A stretch of 54,686 bases of DNA from Terriglobia bacterium (GCA_021323595.1 JAJPKR010000019.1:1-54686); one strand, 5' to 3'; positions 1-9,348 are shown, counted from the first letter of the stretch. A program made the numbers and translations. Notes: a model not told the origin generated them from the sequence alone.

Positions 1-368
1 GCGCGCGCCACATCCTGAAATGGAATGTCCTTGTCGCCCTTGACGAACATCACCTTTTCGGCGCGGGTCTTGTAAATGTTCTCGAGCTCCGGCCCCAGTT
101 GATCCCAGCTCACCTGCGTCTGGTTGATCTTGACGATGGGACCTGCCGGGCCGCCGCCGTCGAGCACCTGCACGACGATCGTGCGGCTGTTGTCCTGCGG
201 CTGTTCCTTCTTCTTCGGCGGCTGCGGCACGAGCGCGTTGAGCCCGTGGGGCGTCATCGGCGTGATCACCATGAAGATGATGATCAGCACCAGCATGATG
301 TCGATCATGGGCGTAATGTTGATGTCCGAGGTGGGCCCGCTCCTGCCTCCACCGACGTTCATGGCCAT
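1..368 (-). CDS. exbD: ExbD/TolR-family biopolymer transport protein (3' end outside window)
   Basis: ExbD-type subunit of the proton-driven motor that energises TonB-dependent outer-membrane transport. The N-terminus has the family signature TSDINITPIMDVMLVLIIIF, a short cytoplasmic segment with the conserved Asp leading into one transmembrane helix, followed by a lysine- and proline-rich linker and the start of the periplasmic domain. The ATG at 368 follows a GGAGAA ribosome site. About 122 residues are visible; the C-terminus lies beyond the left edge. It is the second of two adjacent exbD genes downstream of tonB and exbB, so the two may form a heteromeric ExbD. Family assignment is firm; the transported substrate cannot be read from the sequence. 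Confidence 0.93.
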   Translation of the reverse strand, partial: MAMNVGGGRSGPTSDINITPMIDIMLVLIIIFMVITPMTPHGLNALVPQPPKKKEQPQDNSRTIVVQVLDGGGPAGPIVKINQTQVSWDQLGPELENIYKTRAEKVMFVKGDKDIPFQDVAR

Positions 369-405
369 GGCGAATTCTCCTTGGCGACGGCGCGCGCGAT
401 CGGCT

Positions 406-849
406 CTAGCCGCCGCCGGTCATGGGAACGCCTTGGGCGTTCACCTGTTGCGTGATCATCCCGACCTTGTCACAGCCCGCCGAGCGCACCGCATCCACGA
501 CATTGGCGACGTCGCCGTACTGGGCGCGGCCGTCGGCGCGGATATAAACGGTCTTGTCGAGCCGATCTTGCAGCAAGTCCTTGACCTGATCGGGGACCTG
601 ATCCAAGTCGATCATTTTGTTGTTGAGAAAGACGCGGCCGTCGTGACTGATGCCGACGATGATCGCGTCGGTCTTGTTGGCCGCTTCCATCGGCACCGGA
701 TGCTGCGTGCGGGCGAGATCGACTTGCAAGCCCTTCTGCAACATGGGCGTGATCACCATGAAGATGATCAGCAGCACCAGCATCACGTCGCAGAGGGGCG
801 TGACGTTGATGTCCGAGGTTACGTTGACGCTTGCGCGTGGCAAAGGCAT
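406..849 (-). CDS. exbD: ExbD/TolR-family biopolymer transport protein
   Basis: Complete 147-residue ExbD. Residues 11-35 hold the hallmark SDINVTPLCDVMLVLLIIFM with the motor Asp at the membrane edge, followed by one membrane helix. The rest is the periplasmic domain (IYIRADG-type strand followed by the DVANVVDAVRSAG helix) that contacts TonB and peptidoglycan. It ends in a short glycine-rich tail. It lies 37 bp upstream of a second exbD and 88 bp downstream of exbB, all on one strand, so the four Ton genes are probably one transcript. The length is normal for the family. Confidence 0.95.
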   Translation of the reverse strand: MPLPRASVNVTSDINVTPLCDVMLVLLIIFMVITPMLQKGLQVDLARTQHPVPMEAANKTDAIIVGISHDGRVFLNNKMIDLDQVPDQVKDLLQDRLDKTVYIRADGRAQYGDVANVVDAVRSAGCDKVGMITQQVNAQGVPMTGGG

Positions 850-937
850 TGCAAACTCCTCCGGGGCGGCCGGCCCGCGTCCAGCCCGCGCTCTGACGCG
901 GGCCGGAGAGGCGACGGGACGCGAGCCGGCACCCGAG

Positions 938-1666
938 TTACTTGCCGCGGGCGGCGGTGCGGCCGCTGCGCTTCAGGAAATAGTCGATCAACTCGCTCGA
1001 CGAGTTGTCCATCTCGACGTCGAAGGCTTCGACCTTGCCCGTGAAGTAATTGTAGGCCCACACCGCCGGGATGGCGACGAACAGGCCGATGGCGGTGGTG
1101 ACCAGGGCTTCGGAAATGCCGCCCGCGACCGCGCCCAGGCCCGAGGTGTGCTCGGAGCTGATGTTCTGGAACGCGTGGATGATGCCCAGCACGGTGCCGA
1201 GCAGGCCGACGAACGGGCCGGTGGCGCCGATGGTGGCCAGCGATCCCAGGCCGCGCTTCAGCTCCGCGTGCTCAATGGCTTCGGCGCGATCCAGAGCGCG
1301 GCGCGAGGCCTCGATCTCGTCGCCGGAAAGATCCGGCGACTGCTGGTGCGCCTGAAACTCCGCCAGCCCCGCCGTCACCACCTTCGCCAGGTGGCTCTTC
1401 TTATTGCGCTCGGCGATCTTGATGGCCTCGTCCAAGCGGCCCTCTTTCAGCGCGCCCGCCACCGCCGGCGCGAACGAGCGCGATTGCTTGCGCGCGCCGC
1501 CGTACACCAGCCAGCGATCCACCATCACGCCGATCGAGATGACCGACATGATGAACAGGATGATGACGATGGCCTTGGCTTCCCAGCCCATCTGCTGCCA
1601 TAGCGCCACCACGCCGAAGCTGGGCGCCCCGCCCTCTTGCAACAACGTCAGAAATGCGAAAAGCAT
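938..1666 (-). CDS. exbB: ExbB/TolQ/MotA proton channel family protein
   Basis: 242-residue ExbB, the pentameric channel subunit of the TonB-ExbB-ExbD motor. The first hydrophobic helix is near residues 30-48. Two more helices form the MotA/TolQ/ExbB domain (residues about 130-215), which contains the family-typical stretches ATIGATGPFVGLLGTVLGI and EALVTTAIGLFVAIPAVWAY; the conserved threonine and proline of the channel are there. The soluble loop has the usual EAIEHAELKRGL segment. It sits between tonB and the two exbD genes. Confidence 0.95.
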   Translation of the reverse strand: MLFAFLTLLQEGGAPSFGVVALWQQMGWEAKAIVIILFIMSVISIGVMVDRWLVYGGARKQSRSFAPAVAGALKEGRLDEAIKIAERNKKSHLAKVVTAGLAEFQAHQQSPDLSGDEIEASRRALDRAEAIEHAELKRGLGSLATIGATGPFVGLLGTVLGIIHAFQNISSEHTSGLGAVAGGISEALVTTAIGLFVAIPAVWAYNYFTGKVEAFDVEMDNSSSELIDYFLKRSGRTAARGK

Positions 1667-1762
1667 TGTCCCTTCCTCTCCAAAAAGGTCGTTTGAAATT
1701 TTCCCTCGCGGGAGTCTTGATTCCCTTCTCGCTCGCTCGTGCTTTACCTCAGCTCAGCCGCA

Positions 1763-2491
1763 TCAGCCGCTGAGCGTGAAATTCACCGTGATCTCCGTGT
1801 CCACTTCCACCGGCTGGCCGTTCAGCAGGGTCGGCCGGTAGCGCCAGTTGCGCACCGCCTGCATGGCCGCGCCGACCAGCATCGGGTGGCCGCGCACCAG
1901 CGACAGGTTCTTGATGGTGCCGTCCTTGGCGATGATGGCGTGCAGGACCACCGACCCTTGAATGCGCGCTTGCCGCGCCAAGGGCGGATACTGCGGCGGC
2001 GGGCACGAGATGCAATTCGCCGCTTGCACGTCGCCGCCGACGCGAATCGGGGCCGTGGGTACCGGCGGAGGCGGAGGCGGCGGCGCCGCCGCGCTGATGA
2101 TGCCGCCCAACACGCCCCCGGCGCTGCCGCCCGCTACGCCGCCCACCACGCCGCCGGTCGAAGGCGGCGGCGGCGGCGCCGTATCTTTCACGATCGCAAT
2201 CTTTTTGGGAATCACCTTCGGGGCCAGCAATTGGTTGTTCTGGAACTCGCTGACCATGCGGTGCACCACCACCTTGGGCGTGGGCGGCGCCGGCGGCGGA
2301 GGCGGCGGCGGCGGCGGCGGCGCGGTCAAGAACGCGCTCATCGCCGAGGCCGGCAGGACTTCGTAATAGAGCAACGGAATGACGACCAAGATCGCGATCA
2401 CGCCCACCTGCAACAGTAGGGAGATGATCATGGTCAGCGGCTTTTTCGTCTTGCCCCGATTGCCCGATATGACTACGCTTTGCTCAAACAT
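1763..2491 (-). CDS. tonB: Energy transducer TonB
   Basis: 242-residue TonB-family protein that links the ExbBD motor to outer-membrane receptors. A single N-terminal membrane helix lies at about residues 18-45. The spanner is extremely proline-rich, with a run of ten prolines near residues 60-70 and two shorter runs near 107-112 and 140-147. The C-terminal TonB domain occupies the last 80 residues (QYPPLARQARIQGSVVLHAI, then the NWRYRP and TEITVNF strands). It is the first of four Ton genes and starts 35 bp after secF. The polyproline repeats make this stretch prone to length variation. The family call is firm. Confidence 0.93.
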   Translation of the reverse strand: MFEQSVVISGNRGKTKKPLTMIISLLLQVGVIAILVVIPLLYYEVLPASAMSAFLTAPPPPPPPPPPAPPTPKVVVHRMVSEFQNNQLLAPKVIPKKIAIVKDTAPPPPPSTGGVVGGVAGGSAGGVLGGIISAAAPPPPPPPVPTAPIRVGGDVQAANCISCPPPQYPPLARQARIQGSVVLHAIIAKDGTIKNLSLVRGHPMLVGAAMQAVRNWRYRPTLLNGQPVEVDTEITVNFTLSG

Positions 2492-2526
2492 CGTTCCCGC
2501 GTCCCCCTGAGCCGGTTCTTAGCTAG

Positions 2527-3771
2527 CTAGCCACGGCTGCGCACCACGCTCTTCTCCGCGACCCGGCTGGCAGCACCGCCGGCTGCCCGCGCCGGCCGCT
2601 GCCGCCGGTTGCGCCACTCGATATAGGCGACCATCATCGGCGCCGCCACGGCAATGGACGAATACGTGCCCACCAAAATTCCGAACGTCATGCAAAACGA
2701 GAAGCCGCGCAAGACGTCGCCGCCCAGCACCAGCAGGGACAGGACCGACAAAAATGTCAGCCCCGAAGTCAGAATCGTCCGGCTCAGCGTCTGGTTGATG
2801 CTCAGATTCACCAAGTCGGGCAGCTTCTCGCGGCGCAGGATCTTCAAGTTTTCCCGCACCCGGTCGAACACCACGATCGTGTCGTTCATCGAGTAGCCGA
2901 TCAGCGTCAAGAAGGCCGCGATCACGGTCAGCGTGATGGGCAGCTTGGCGATCGAAAACATGCCCAGCGTGATGAGCACGTCGTGAAACACCGCCACCAC
3001 CGCCGCCAGGCCGTAAATCCACTCGAAACGGAATGCAATATACACCAACATGCCCACCAGCGCATAGAGAATTGCGCGGATGGCCTGCCCCCGCAGTTGT
3101 GAACCGACTTGCGCACCGATGATCTGCGCGCTGCGGATATTGAACGAGCCAATGAAAAAGTCCTGCTGCATCTGGCTGACCAGCGCCGGGCTCACGCCGG
3201 GAATTTGGTTCAGCGCCGCGAACGACGGCACCAGCCCGCCCCATTTGGTGTCGCGGTATTGGTGCAGGATCGTTTCCGCCAGCGCGTGATAGCGCGTCTC
3301 GGCCTCTTGTCCGCCCAAAACGCCCCAATGGTTGGGATCCTTTTGCAGCAGCCATTGCGTCAGCGCCTGCGGGCTGACGTTGTTCAGATCGGTCTTTTGG
3401 CTCTGTTCGCCCAGCGTCCGGTAGAGAGCGGCGAGAATCTCGTCGCGGCTGCGCTCGAGTTGGGCTTCGTTGAGCGCCGAAAGCGGCATCGAGATCAGCA
3501 CCTCGTCGCCATTTCGCCCGCCCACCGGCTGCAGCGTGGTCTCCTTGAGGTTGGCCGCGTCCAGCCCGCGGCGCAACTGTTCGATCGGCGCCGCATGGCT
3601 GAATTTGACGTCCACGACCGTGCCGCCGGTGAAATCGATGCCCATCTGCGGACCATGGTGCAGGGCCAGCGACACCATGCCGACCACGAACAGGACCATG
3701 GTTAAAGTGAGGAAGTACCATTTCTTCCCGAGAAAATCGATGTTGGTGTCTTTAAAAAATTCCATGCTCAC
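2527..3771 (-). CDS. secF: Protein translocase subunit SecF (with periplasmic insertion)
   Basis: SecF works with SecD to pull secreted proteins through SecYEG using proton motive force. The N-terminus has the expected FLGKKWYF start and first helix, then the GIDFTGGTVVDVKF signature. The C-terminal five helices contain FHDVLITLGMFS and MNDTIVVFDRVREN. At 414 residues it is longer than the about 320 of E. coli. The extra length is an insertion at about residues 105-185, between the periplasmic strands and helix 2, and it includes a helix-hairpin-helix-like segment (QIPGVSPALVSQM). A basic tail follows the last helix. It is separated from secD by 144 bp with no clear terminator. Confidence 0.96.
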   Translation of the reverse strand: MSMEFFKDTNIDFLGKKWYFLTLTMVLFVVGMVSLALHHGPQMGIDFTGGTVVDVKFSHAAPIEQLRRGLDAANLKETTLQPVGGRNGDEVLISMPLSALNEAQLERSRDEILAALYRTLGEQSQKTDLNNVSPQALTQWLLQKDPNHWGVLGGQEAETRYHALAETILHQYRDTKWGGLVPSFAALNQIPGVSPALVSQMQQDFFIGSFNIRSAQIIGAQVGSQLRGQAIRAILYALVGMLVYIAFRFEWIYGLAAVVAVFHDVLITLGMFSIAKLPITLTVIAAFLTLIGYSMNDTIVVFDRVRENLKILRREKLPDLVNLSINQTLSRTILTSGLTFLSVLSLLVLGGDVLRGFSFCMTFGILVGTYSSIAVAAPMMVAYIEWRNRRQRPARAAGGAASRVAEKSVVRSRG

Positions 3772-3915
3772 CGGCCTTGGCGCCCAAATCCCTTGCCATC
3801 CTCAAACCAGTTCTCGCCTGGGGCGCGGCCGGCCAGTGCCGCTTTCCCCATAGACCCCGCTCCCGGCCCATTTGTTCCGTCCCTCGCAGGCCATTGATCC
3901 CCAGTACGTTAGCGG

Positions 3916-5535
3916 CTAGATGCTGAGCGCAGCGCCGCGCGGCATGCGCTCCAGAACGTAATCGAAAATGACGCGCGAGACGAACACGGCCGTGAACAGG
4001 TTGGCGATCAGACCCACCGTCAACGTCACCGCGAAACCCTTGATCGGTCCGGTGCCGAACAGGAACAAGATCACGGCGGAAACGACAGTCGTAACGTGAG
4101 TATCGAGAATGGTGATGAACGCTTGCCGGAAGCCGATATCCACGGCCGCCGGCACGCTCTTCCCGTGGCGCAACTCCTCCCGTATTCGTTCGAAGATCAG
4201 CACGTTGGAATCCACCGCCATGCCGATGGTCAAGATAATGCCGGCGATGCCGGGCAGCGTCAGCGTCGCCGAAACCCACGCCATGTAGGCCATCAGAATG
4301 ATCAAATTCAGAATCAGCGCCAGCACGGCGTTGATGCCGGCGCCGCGGTAGTACACCAACATGCAAAAAGCGACGACCAGAAATCCGGTGATGGCGGCGA
4401 CGATGCCGTCATGGATCGAATCGGCGCCCAGCGAGGGGCCGACCACCTCTTCGTCGAGATAGCTGAACGACGCCGGCAGGGCGCCGGAACGCAGCACCAG
4501 CGCCAGATCGTGCGCCGATTGCGGCGTGAAGTTGCCGGTGATTTGCCCTTGCTCATCGATCCGGCTCTGAATGACCGCCGCTTCCTTCACGCGATTGTCC
4601 AGCACCACCGCCAGCTGCTTGCCGATGTTGCGGGCGGTGAAGCTGCCGAAGCGCCGGCCGGCGGCGCGCGTCAGCGTGAAGCCCACGGCCATGGCGCCGC
4701 CGCGCGACATATCGGTTTGCGGCTGCGCGTCGCGCAAATCGTTGCCGGTGACCACGGCGGTGCGCTGCAAAACGTACCACTGCTCGCCGCTGCTCTCGCC
4801 CACGTTGCCGCCCGGCACCAGAATCGAATCCGCCGGCAGCACGCCGCCGTATTGGGCTAGCGCCGAGGCTTGATCGGGAAACGGCCCGCCCTCCACGAGG
4901 TGGATCGAGAGCTGGCCCGACTGCTGCATCACGTTGCGCACGCGCGCGGGATCGTCAATGCCCGGCAACTGCACCAGGATTTGATAGGCGCCCAAGCCGT
5001 GCTGCTGCACCGTCGGCTCGGTGACTCCGAGCTGGTTGATGCGATTGCTGATGGTCTCGATAGTTTGCTGCAAGGCCCGATCCTTGATCGCCGCTACCGC
5101 CGTGGGCTTGAGATCCAGCTCGTAGCCGGTGGCGCTGCCCGGGATCGGACGCAGTTCGTAATTGCTGCCGAGATCGTTGTCCACGATCGAGCGGAGATCG
5201 CCTGCCTTGTCGGGCGGCAGGTTTTGCACCAGGATGCGCTCCGGATGGTTCTGCGGGTCGGGCTTGGTGACGGTGGCGGCGATGCCCTGCTTGCTGAAGG
5301 CGTCTTGCAAGTGGCCCATCGCCTGATCGGTCTCGGCGTTCACGGCGTCGTTGACGTGCACGCCCAAAATCAGGTGCGTGCCGCCTTGCAGATCGAGGCC
5401 GAGATGGATGCGCTGGATGGTGGAGGCGAGAATCGCCTTGCCGCTGAGGCCGTTGGGAATCCCGGTGATGCCGAGGATGCACACCAGCACCACGACCACG
5501 ATAAAAATCGTCTTCCAGCGCAAATTTCGCTTCAT
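3916..5535 (-). CDS. secD: Protein translocase subunit SecD
   Basis: 539-residue SecD. The start chosen is the ATG giving MKRNLRWKTIFIVVVVLV, which begins with a basic segment and the first helix; the frame is open further upstream but that part is not SecD-like. Visible landmarks are the LGLDLQGGTHL signature at about residue 45, the large periplasmic P1 domain, and five C-terminal helices with GIIAAITGFLVV-like and GMAVDSNVLIFERIREEL motifs, the latter carrying the conserved Asp of helix 4. Gene order yajC-secD-secF is the standard one, and the length is close to the usual 530-620. Confidence 0.96.
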   Translation of the reverse strand: MKRNLRWKTIFIVVVVLVCILGITGIPNGLSGKAILASTIQRIHLGLDLQGGTHLILGVHVNDAVNAETDQAMGHLQDAFSKQGIAATVTKPDPQNHPERILVQNLPPDKAGDLRSIVDNDLGSNYELRPIPGSATGYELDLKPTAVAAIKDRALQQTIETISNRINQLGVTEPTVQQHGLGAYQILVQLPGIDDPARVRNVMQQSGQLSIHLVEGGPFPDQASALAQYGGVLPADSILVPGGNVGESSGEQWYVLQRTAVVTGNDLRDAQPQTDMSRGGAMAVGFTLTRAAGRRFGSFTARNIGKQLAVVLDNRVKEAAVIQSRIDEQGQITGNFTPQSAHDLALVLRSGALPASFSYLDEEVVGPSLGADSIHDGIVAAITGFLVVAFCMLVYYRGAGINAVLALILNLIILMAYMAWVSATLTLPGIAGIILTIGMAVDSNVLIFERIREELRHGKSVPAAVDIGFRQAFITILDTHVTTVVSAVILFLFGTGPIKGFAVTLTVGLIANLFTAVFVSRVIFDYVLERMPRGAALSI

Positions 5536-5608
5536 CTCGAAATCCTTCCCGATCCGGCCGCCCTCCGGACGATCGCGCCGGCCCGCGAGCCGGTGCGCAA
5601 TGCGGCGC

Positions 5609-5926
5609 CTACTTCTCTTCCCCCTCCACGTGCGCGACGGCGCTGCGCAGGACCTCCATTTTGAGCTGGTCGGGGGGCACGCGCAGGTGAATCGAATCGT
5701 TCTTGATGCTGACGATGGTGCCGCGAATGCCGCCGGTGGTGACCACGCGGTCGCCGTTCTTGAGCGCCGCATGCATTTTCTGAACGCGGCGCTGGCGGCG
5801 CTGCGCCGGCAGGATCAGCAGGAAATAGAAGATCGCGAAGACGGCAACGATCATCAACAAGCCGATCGAGTTGCCGGCCGCGGGAGCGGGCTCCGCTGCC
5901 ACAAGACTGATAAGAGCGGTGAACAA
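5609..5926 (-). CDS. yajC: Preprotein translocase subunit YajC
   Basis: 105-residue YajC, the small partner of SecDF. It has one membrane helix at about residues 18-42 (IGLLMIVAVFAIFYFLLILP) followed by the diagnostic RQRRVQKMHAALKNGDRVVTTGG-type segment and a short beta-rich cytoplasmic tail. It lies between tgt and secD, the conserved location in many bacteria. Length is normal. Confidence 0.95.
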   Translation of the reverse strand: MFTALISLVAAEPAPAAGNSIGLLMIVAVFAIFYFLLILPAQRRQRRVQKMHAALKNGDRVVTTGGIRGTIVSIKNDSIHLRVPPDQLKMEVLRSAVAHVEGEEK

Positions 5927-6022
5927 CTGCTTCGATCCTAAACTGCCGAAGATGACTGCACCGTTGCCGCGGACGAGCTCGCCAGGAATGCGAAAGATCG
6001 AGAGTGCGCGACCCTCCGCCGC

Positions 6023-7195
6023 TCAAGGCTGGAGGCCCGCGGACCCGGGCGCCGGCAGGCGCGCGGCAGCATGCATGGGGAGAAACTCCCCAAGTTCGAT
6101 AGCATGACGGACTTGCCGCATCGTGTCAAGGTAGTGATGCAGGTTGTGGTAGGTATGCAGCATGGCCGCCAGCACTTCCCCGCTCTGGAATAGATGCCGC
6201 AGGTAGGCGCGGCTGTAACGGCGGCAGACGGCGCAGGCGCATTGCGGATCGAGCGGTCCGGGATCGCGGGCGTGGCGGGCGTTCTTGATGGAGATGGTGC
6301 CCTCGGACGTGAAGGCCTCGCCGTTGCGGCCGTTGCGCGTGGGCAGGACGCAGTCGAAAAGGTCGATGCCCATTCCGGCGTAGCGGATCAGCTCTTCCGG
6401 GCGGCCGACGCCCATGAGATAGCGCGGGCGGTCCGCGGGCAACTCCGGCGCGGTCGCGGCCACCACCGCGGCGGTGAGCGCGCGCGGCTCGCCCACCGAA
6501 AGCCCGCCGATCGCGTATCCCGGCAGATCGAGCGCGCGCAAGCGCGCGGCGCATTCCCGCCGCAAAGTCTCGTGCATCCCGCCCTGCACGATGCCGAAGA
6601 GCGCCTGCTCGGCCGGCGGCGCGGCGCCGCGGCGGATCGCGGCGCCGCGCCCGGCTTCCTCCCAGGCGCGGCGGCAGCGCTCGGCCCACCGCAACGTGCG
6701 CTCCATCGAACGCCGCGCAGCGGCCTCGCCGGCGGGATAGGCGGTGCACTCGTCGAAGGCCATGATGATGTCGGCGCCCAGCTCCATTTGCACCTGGGTC
6801 GCCAGCTCGGGCGTGAGCCGGTGCGCGGCGCCGTCGAGATGGGAGCGAAAGGTGACGCCCTCGTCATCCACTTTGGCCAGCGCCGCCAGGCTGAAGATTT
6901 GATAGCCGCCGCTGTCGGTGAGCATCGGCCGCGGCCAGGCCATGAAGCCGTGCAGGCCGCCGAGCTCGCGAATCAGCTCCGCGCCGGGGCGCAGAAACAG
7001 ATGATAGGTGTTGGCGAGGATGATCTCCGCGCCCAGCGCCTCGAGGTCGGCTTGGCTGGCGGCCTTGACGCTCGCGCGCGTGCCCACCGGCATGAAGGCG
7101 GGCGTCTCGATCGTGCCGTGCGGGGTGTGCAGCCGGCCGCGGCGCGCGCCGGTCGCCGCATCCTGCGCCAGAACCTCGAAGCGAAACCCCGCCAT
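6023..7195 (-). CDS. tgt: tRNA-guanine(34) transglycosylase
   Basis: Exchanges guanine at the wobble position of GUN anticodons for preQ1 in queuosine synthesis. The 390-residue protein shows the TGT core: nucleophile region TDSGGYQIFSL, the GADIIMAFDEC motif with its catalytic Asp, GIVQGG, the substrate loop GGLSVGEP, and the C-terminal zinc site CACAVCRRYSRAYLRHL with the trailing His in MLHTYHNLHHY. The frame is open upstream but the conserved N-terminus begins at MAGFRFEVL. This ATG overlaps the folE stop by one base (TGATG), suggesting translational coupling. The C-terminal tail after the family end is about 20 residues. Confidence 0.97.
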   Translation of the reverse strand: MAGFRFEVLAQDAATGARRGRLHTPHGTIETPAFMPVGTRASVKAASQADLEALGAEIILANTYHLFLRPGAELIRELGGLHGFMAWPRPMLTDSGGYQIFSLAALAKVDDEGVTFRSHLDGAAHRLTPELATQVQMELGADIIMAFDECTAYPAGEAAARRSMERTLRWAERCRRAWEEAGRGAAIRRGAAPPAEQALFGIVQGGMHETLRRECAARLRALDLPGYAIGGLSVGEPRALTAAVVAATAPELPADRPRYLMGVGRPEELIRYAGMGIDLFDCVLPTRNGRNGEAFTSEGTISIKNARHARDPGPLDPQCACAVCRRYSRAYLRHLFQSGEVLAAMLHTYHNLHHYLDTMRQVRHAIELGEFLPMHAAARLPAPGSAGLQP

Positions 7196-7803
7196 CAGCC
7201 GTGATTGCCGGCGCGGATCAGCGAAAGGAACTCGTTGCGCGTGTCGGTGCAGGTGCGGAACAGGCCCAGCATGGACGAGGTCACGGCGGCGGAATGCTGC
7301 TTCTCGACCCCGCGCATCATCATGCACAGGTGCCGGCACTCGATCACCACGCCCACGCCTTGCGGCTGAATCAAGTTCTGGATGGTCTCCGCGATCTGCG
7401 TCGTCAGCCGCTCCTGAATCTGCAAGCGGCGGGCGAAGACGTCCACGATGCGCGGCAGCTTGCTCAGGCCGATGACCTTGCCCTTCGGCAAATACGCGAT
7501 ATGGCAGCGGCCGAAGAAGGGCAGCATGTGGTGTTCGCAAAGGCTGAACACTTCGATATCCTTCACGATCACCATGGCGTCATAAGCGACCGGAAAGAGC
7601 GCGCCGTGCAGCAGTTGCTGGAGATCGGCGCGATAGCCGCTGGTGAGAAAGTCCAGGGCCTTGGCCACGCGCTCGGGCGTGCGCGCCAGGCCTTCGCGTT
7701 GCGGGTCTTCGCCCATGCGCAGCAGCAACTCGCGCACGAGCTCAAACGCCGAGGGATCGCTCAGACCCCCGCTCGGGGCGAGAACCAATTCCTCTTTAGC
7801 CAT
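7195..7803 (-). CDS. folE: GTP cyclohydrolase I
   Basis: Converts GTP to dihydroneopterin triphosphate, the first step to folate and also to queuosine precursors. Of about 202 residues, the core shows [23 protein letters not shown] with the zinc Cys and His, the RLQIQERLT helix, and [12 protein letters not shown] with the second zinc Cys. Pairing with tgt fits a shared pteridine/deazapurine role. Start codon is ambiguous: ATG at 7803 gives MAKEEL, ATG at 7809 gives MRMAKEEL; neither has a clear ribosome site and both overlap the 3' end of the upstream glycosyltransferase, so translation is probably coupled. Confidence 0.96.
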   Translation of the reverse strand: MAKEELVLAPSGGLSDPSAFELVRELLLRMGEDPQREGLARTPERVAKALDFLTSGYRADLQQLLHGALFPVAYDAMVIVKDIEVFSLCEHHMLPFFGRCHIAYLPKGKVIGLSKLPRIVDVFARRLQIQERLTTQIAETIQNLIQPQGVGVVIECRHLCMMMRGVEKQHSAAVTSSMLGLFRTCTDTRNEFLSLIRAGNHG

Positions 7804-8809
7804 CCTCATATGGTAGCGCCCGCGGCTGCGGCGCGACCCGGCCTTTCCACTGCGCCGGCCGGCGCGCGCGCCACCAGATGGCCGCGACCAAGGCATTGGC
7901 CGGCAGCAGCCACGCCGCGCCATCGCGTCCGGCACGCCGCTGGCGGCGCGCGTAACGCACGTGCTCGAACGCCACATAGGCCGCCGCCAGGGCCGCCAGC
8001 CGCGGCCGCCGCATCACCCAGGCCCCCAGGGCGAGGCCGGCGCCGGCCAGCGGCGCGACGAGCGGCGCCAGCCCGGCTGCGGTCGGCGGCCCGAACAAGC
8101 CGACGAAATTCTTGCTCCAGCCCGCCGCCAGTTCGTCCCACCCGCGATACATGCGTGTCGCGACGCAATCGCGCCCGTCGCCGAAACGGTAGCGCAGGCC
8201 GGCGGCCTTGATCCGCCGCGCCAAGGCCACGTCTTCCAGCCATTCCCCCGCGATCGCGGCGTGGCCGCCCAGCGCGAAATAATCGGCGCGGCGGATCAAG
8301 ATGAACTGGCCGTTGGCGGCGGCGCAGGGATCGGCGGGATCGTTGACGCGCGCCGGCGGGAACCGGCGATCGAGCAGATCGAAGACGCGCGCCTGCACCG
8401 CCCGCTCCACCCAGCCTTCGGCCCTTTGCCGCGGCGAGAGCGAAAGTGAGGCCAGGCCGTCGCGCTCGATTTCGCGCCAGGCGCGCTCCAAACCGCCGGG
8501 CAGCAAACACGCGTCGGCATCGAGAAACAGCAGCCACGGCTGCGTCGCGTGCTGCGCCGCTTGCCACAACGCGTAGTTCTTGCCCGCCCAGCCCGGCGGC
8601 GGCCCGGCGATCGCCAGGGCGCGAACCCGCGCGTCGGCGGCCTGCCAGCGCGCGGCGATCGCGCCGGTCTGGTCGGTGGAACCGTCGTCGGCGACCCAAA
8701 TTTCCGCCGCGCCGCTGGCCGTGGCCGCTGCCAGGCAGGCATTGAGATTGGCCTGTTCGTTGCGCGCGGGAATCAGGATCGCCAGCGGGAACTGCGGCGG
8801 CGCGGCCAT
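7796..8809 (-). CDS. Family 2 glycosyltransferase (membrane-anchored)
   Basis: 337 residues. The GT-A domain occupies roughly residues 1-240, with [11 protein letters not shown] at the N-terminus, the nucleotide-binding [10 protein letters not shown], the metal site LFLDADACL, and the acceptor-side motif [25 protein letters not shown] segment resembles glycosyltransferases acting on lipid acceptors such as carotenoids or hopanoids, but the acceptor cannot be decided here. Two hydrophobic helices near residues 245-275 and one near 310 suggest membrane association. Its ATG overlaps the stop of the thioredoxin-like gene by one base (TGATG) and its 3' end overlaps folE, so it is in a tight operon. 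Confidence 0.85.
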   Translation of the reverse strand: MAAPPQFPLAILIPARNEQANLNACLAAATASGAAEIWVADDGSTDQTGAIAARWQAADARVRALAIAGPPPGWAGKNYALWQAAQHATQPWLLFLDADACLLPGGLERAWREIERDGLASLSLSPRQRAEGWVERAVQARVFDLLDRRFPPARVNDPADPCAAANGQFILIRRADYFALGGHAAIAGEWLEDVALARRIKAAGLRYRFGDGRDCVATRMYRGWDELAAGWSKNFVGLFGPPTAAGLAPLVAPLAGAGLALGAWVMRRPRLAALAAAYVAFEHVRYARRQRRAGRDGAAWLLPANALVAAIWWRARRPAQWKGRVAPQPRALPYEDG

Positions 8810-9348
8810 CAGCGCAGTGCCGTCAGCGGCCCGTTGATGCGGCCGGCGGCCAAGTCTTTGAGATAGGCGACCATGCCCGGCGCGCTCCAATCCATGGCGC
8901 CCACGATCTTGCGCGCCAGCCTGCCCTGCTGATCGATGATGTAGGTCTCGGGGATCTGCACCGTGCCGTAGCGGTGCATGAGCGCGGCGCTGGGATCGCG
9001 GGCCGTGGCGAAGCGGATGTGATATTGCTGCAGGAAGCGGCGATAGGCCGCCGGGTCGGTGTCGATCGAGACGGCCAGGATCCGCACCGGCCGGCCGGCG
9101 AGCTGCTGCGCCAGCGCATTCAGCGCCGGCGCTTCTTCGACGCAGGGCGGGCACCAGGAAGCCCAGAAGTCCAGCACCAGCACTTGCCCGCGGAAGCTGG
9201 CGAGCGTCACCGGCCGCCCGTCGGCCGTGACCAGGGAAAAGTCAGGAACCGGACGGCCGGGCCGGACGCGGCCCGAGCAGCCTGCCAGCGCGCACGCCAG
9301 CAGCGCCGTCAGAACTGCTCCGCTCACGCTCGCTCGCCTGCCGCCCAT
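8809..9348 (-). CDS. TlpA/ResA-type thiol-disulfide oxidoreductase, lipoprotein
   Basis: 179 residues. The N-terminal signal ends in a lipobox (LAGC, Cys at about residue 23), so it is predicted to be anchored outside the inner membrane. The remainder is a thioredoxin fold of the TlpA/ResA/AhpC-TSA type: PDFSLVTADGRPVTL, the active site FWASWCPPCVEE, and the cis-proline loop at QIPETYIID. The WCPPC motif indicates a reductant, for example in cytochrome c maturation or envelope disulfide control. It is the first gene of the overlapping run to tgt; no promoter is obvious upstream. Confidence 0.9.
   Translation of the reverse strand: MGGRRASVSGAVLTALLACALAGCSGRVRPGRPVPDFSLVTADGRPVTLASFRGQVLVLDFWASWCPPCVEEAPALNALAQQLAGRPVRILAVSIDTDPAAYRRFLQQYHIRFATARDPSAALMHRYGTVQIPETYIIDQQGRLARKIVGAMDWSAPGMVAYLKDLAAGRINGPLTALR

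Noticed and set aside
2041-2330. Glycine-rich plus-strand ORF opposite tonB
   Set aside because: It is the complement of the polyproline spanner of TonB.
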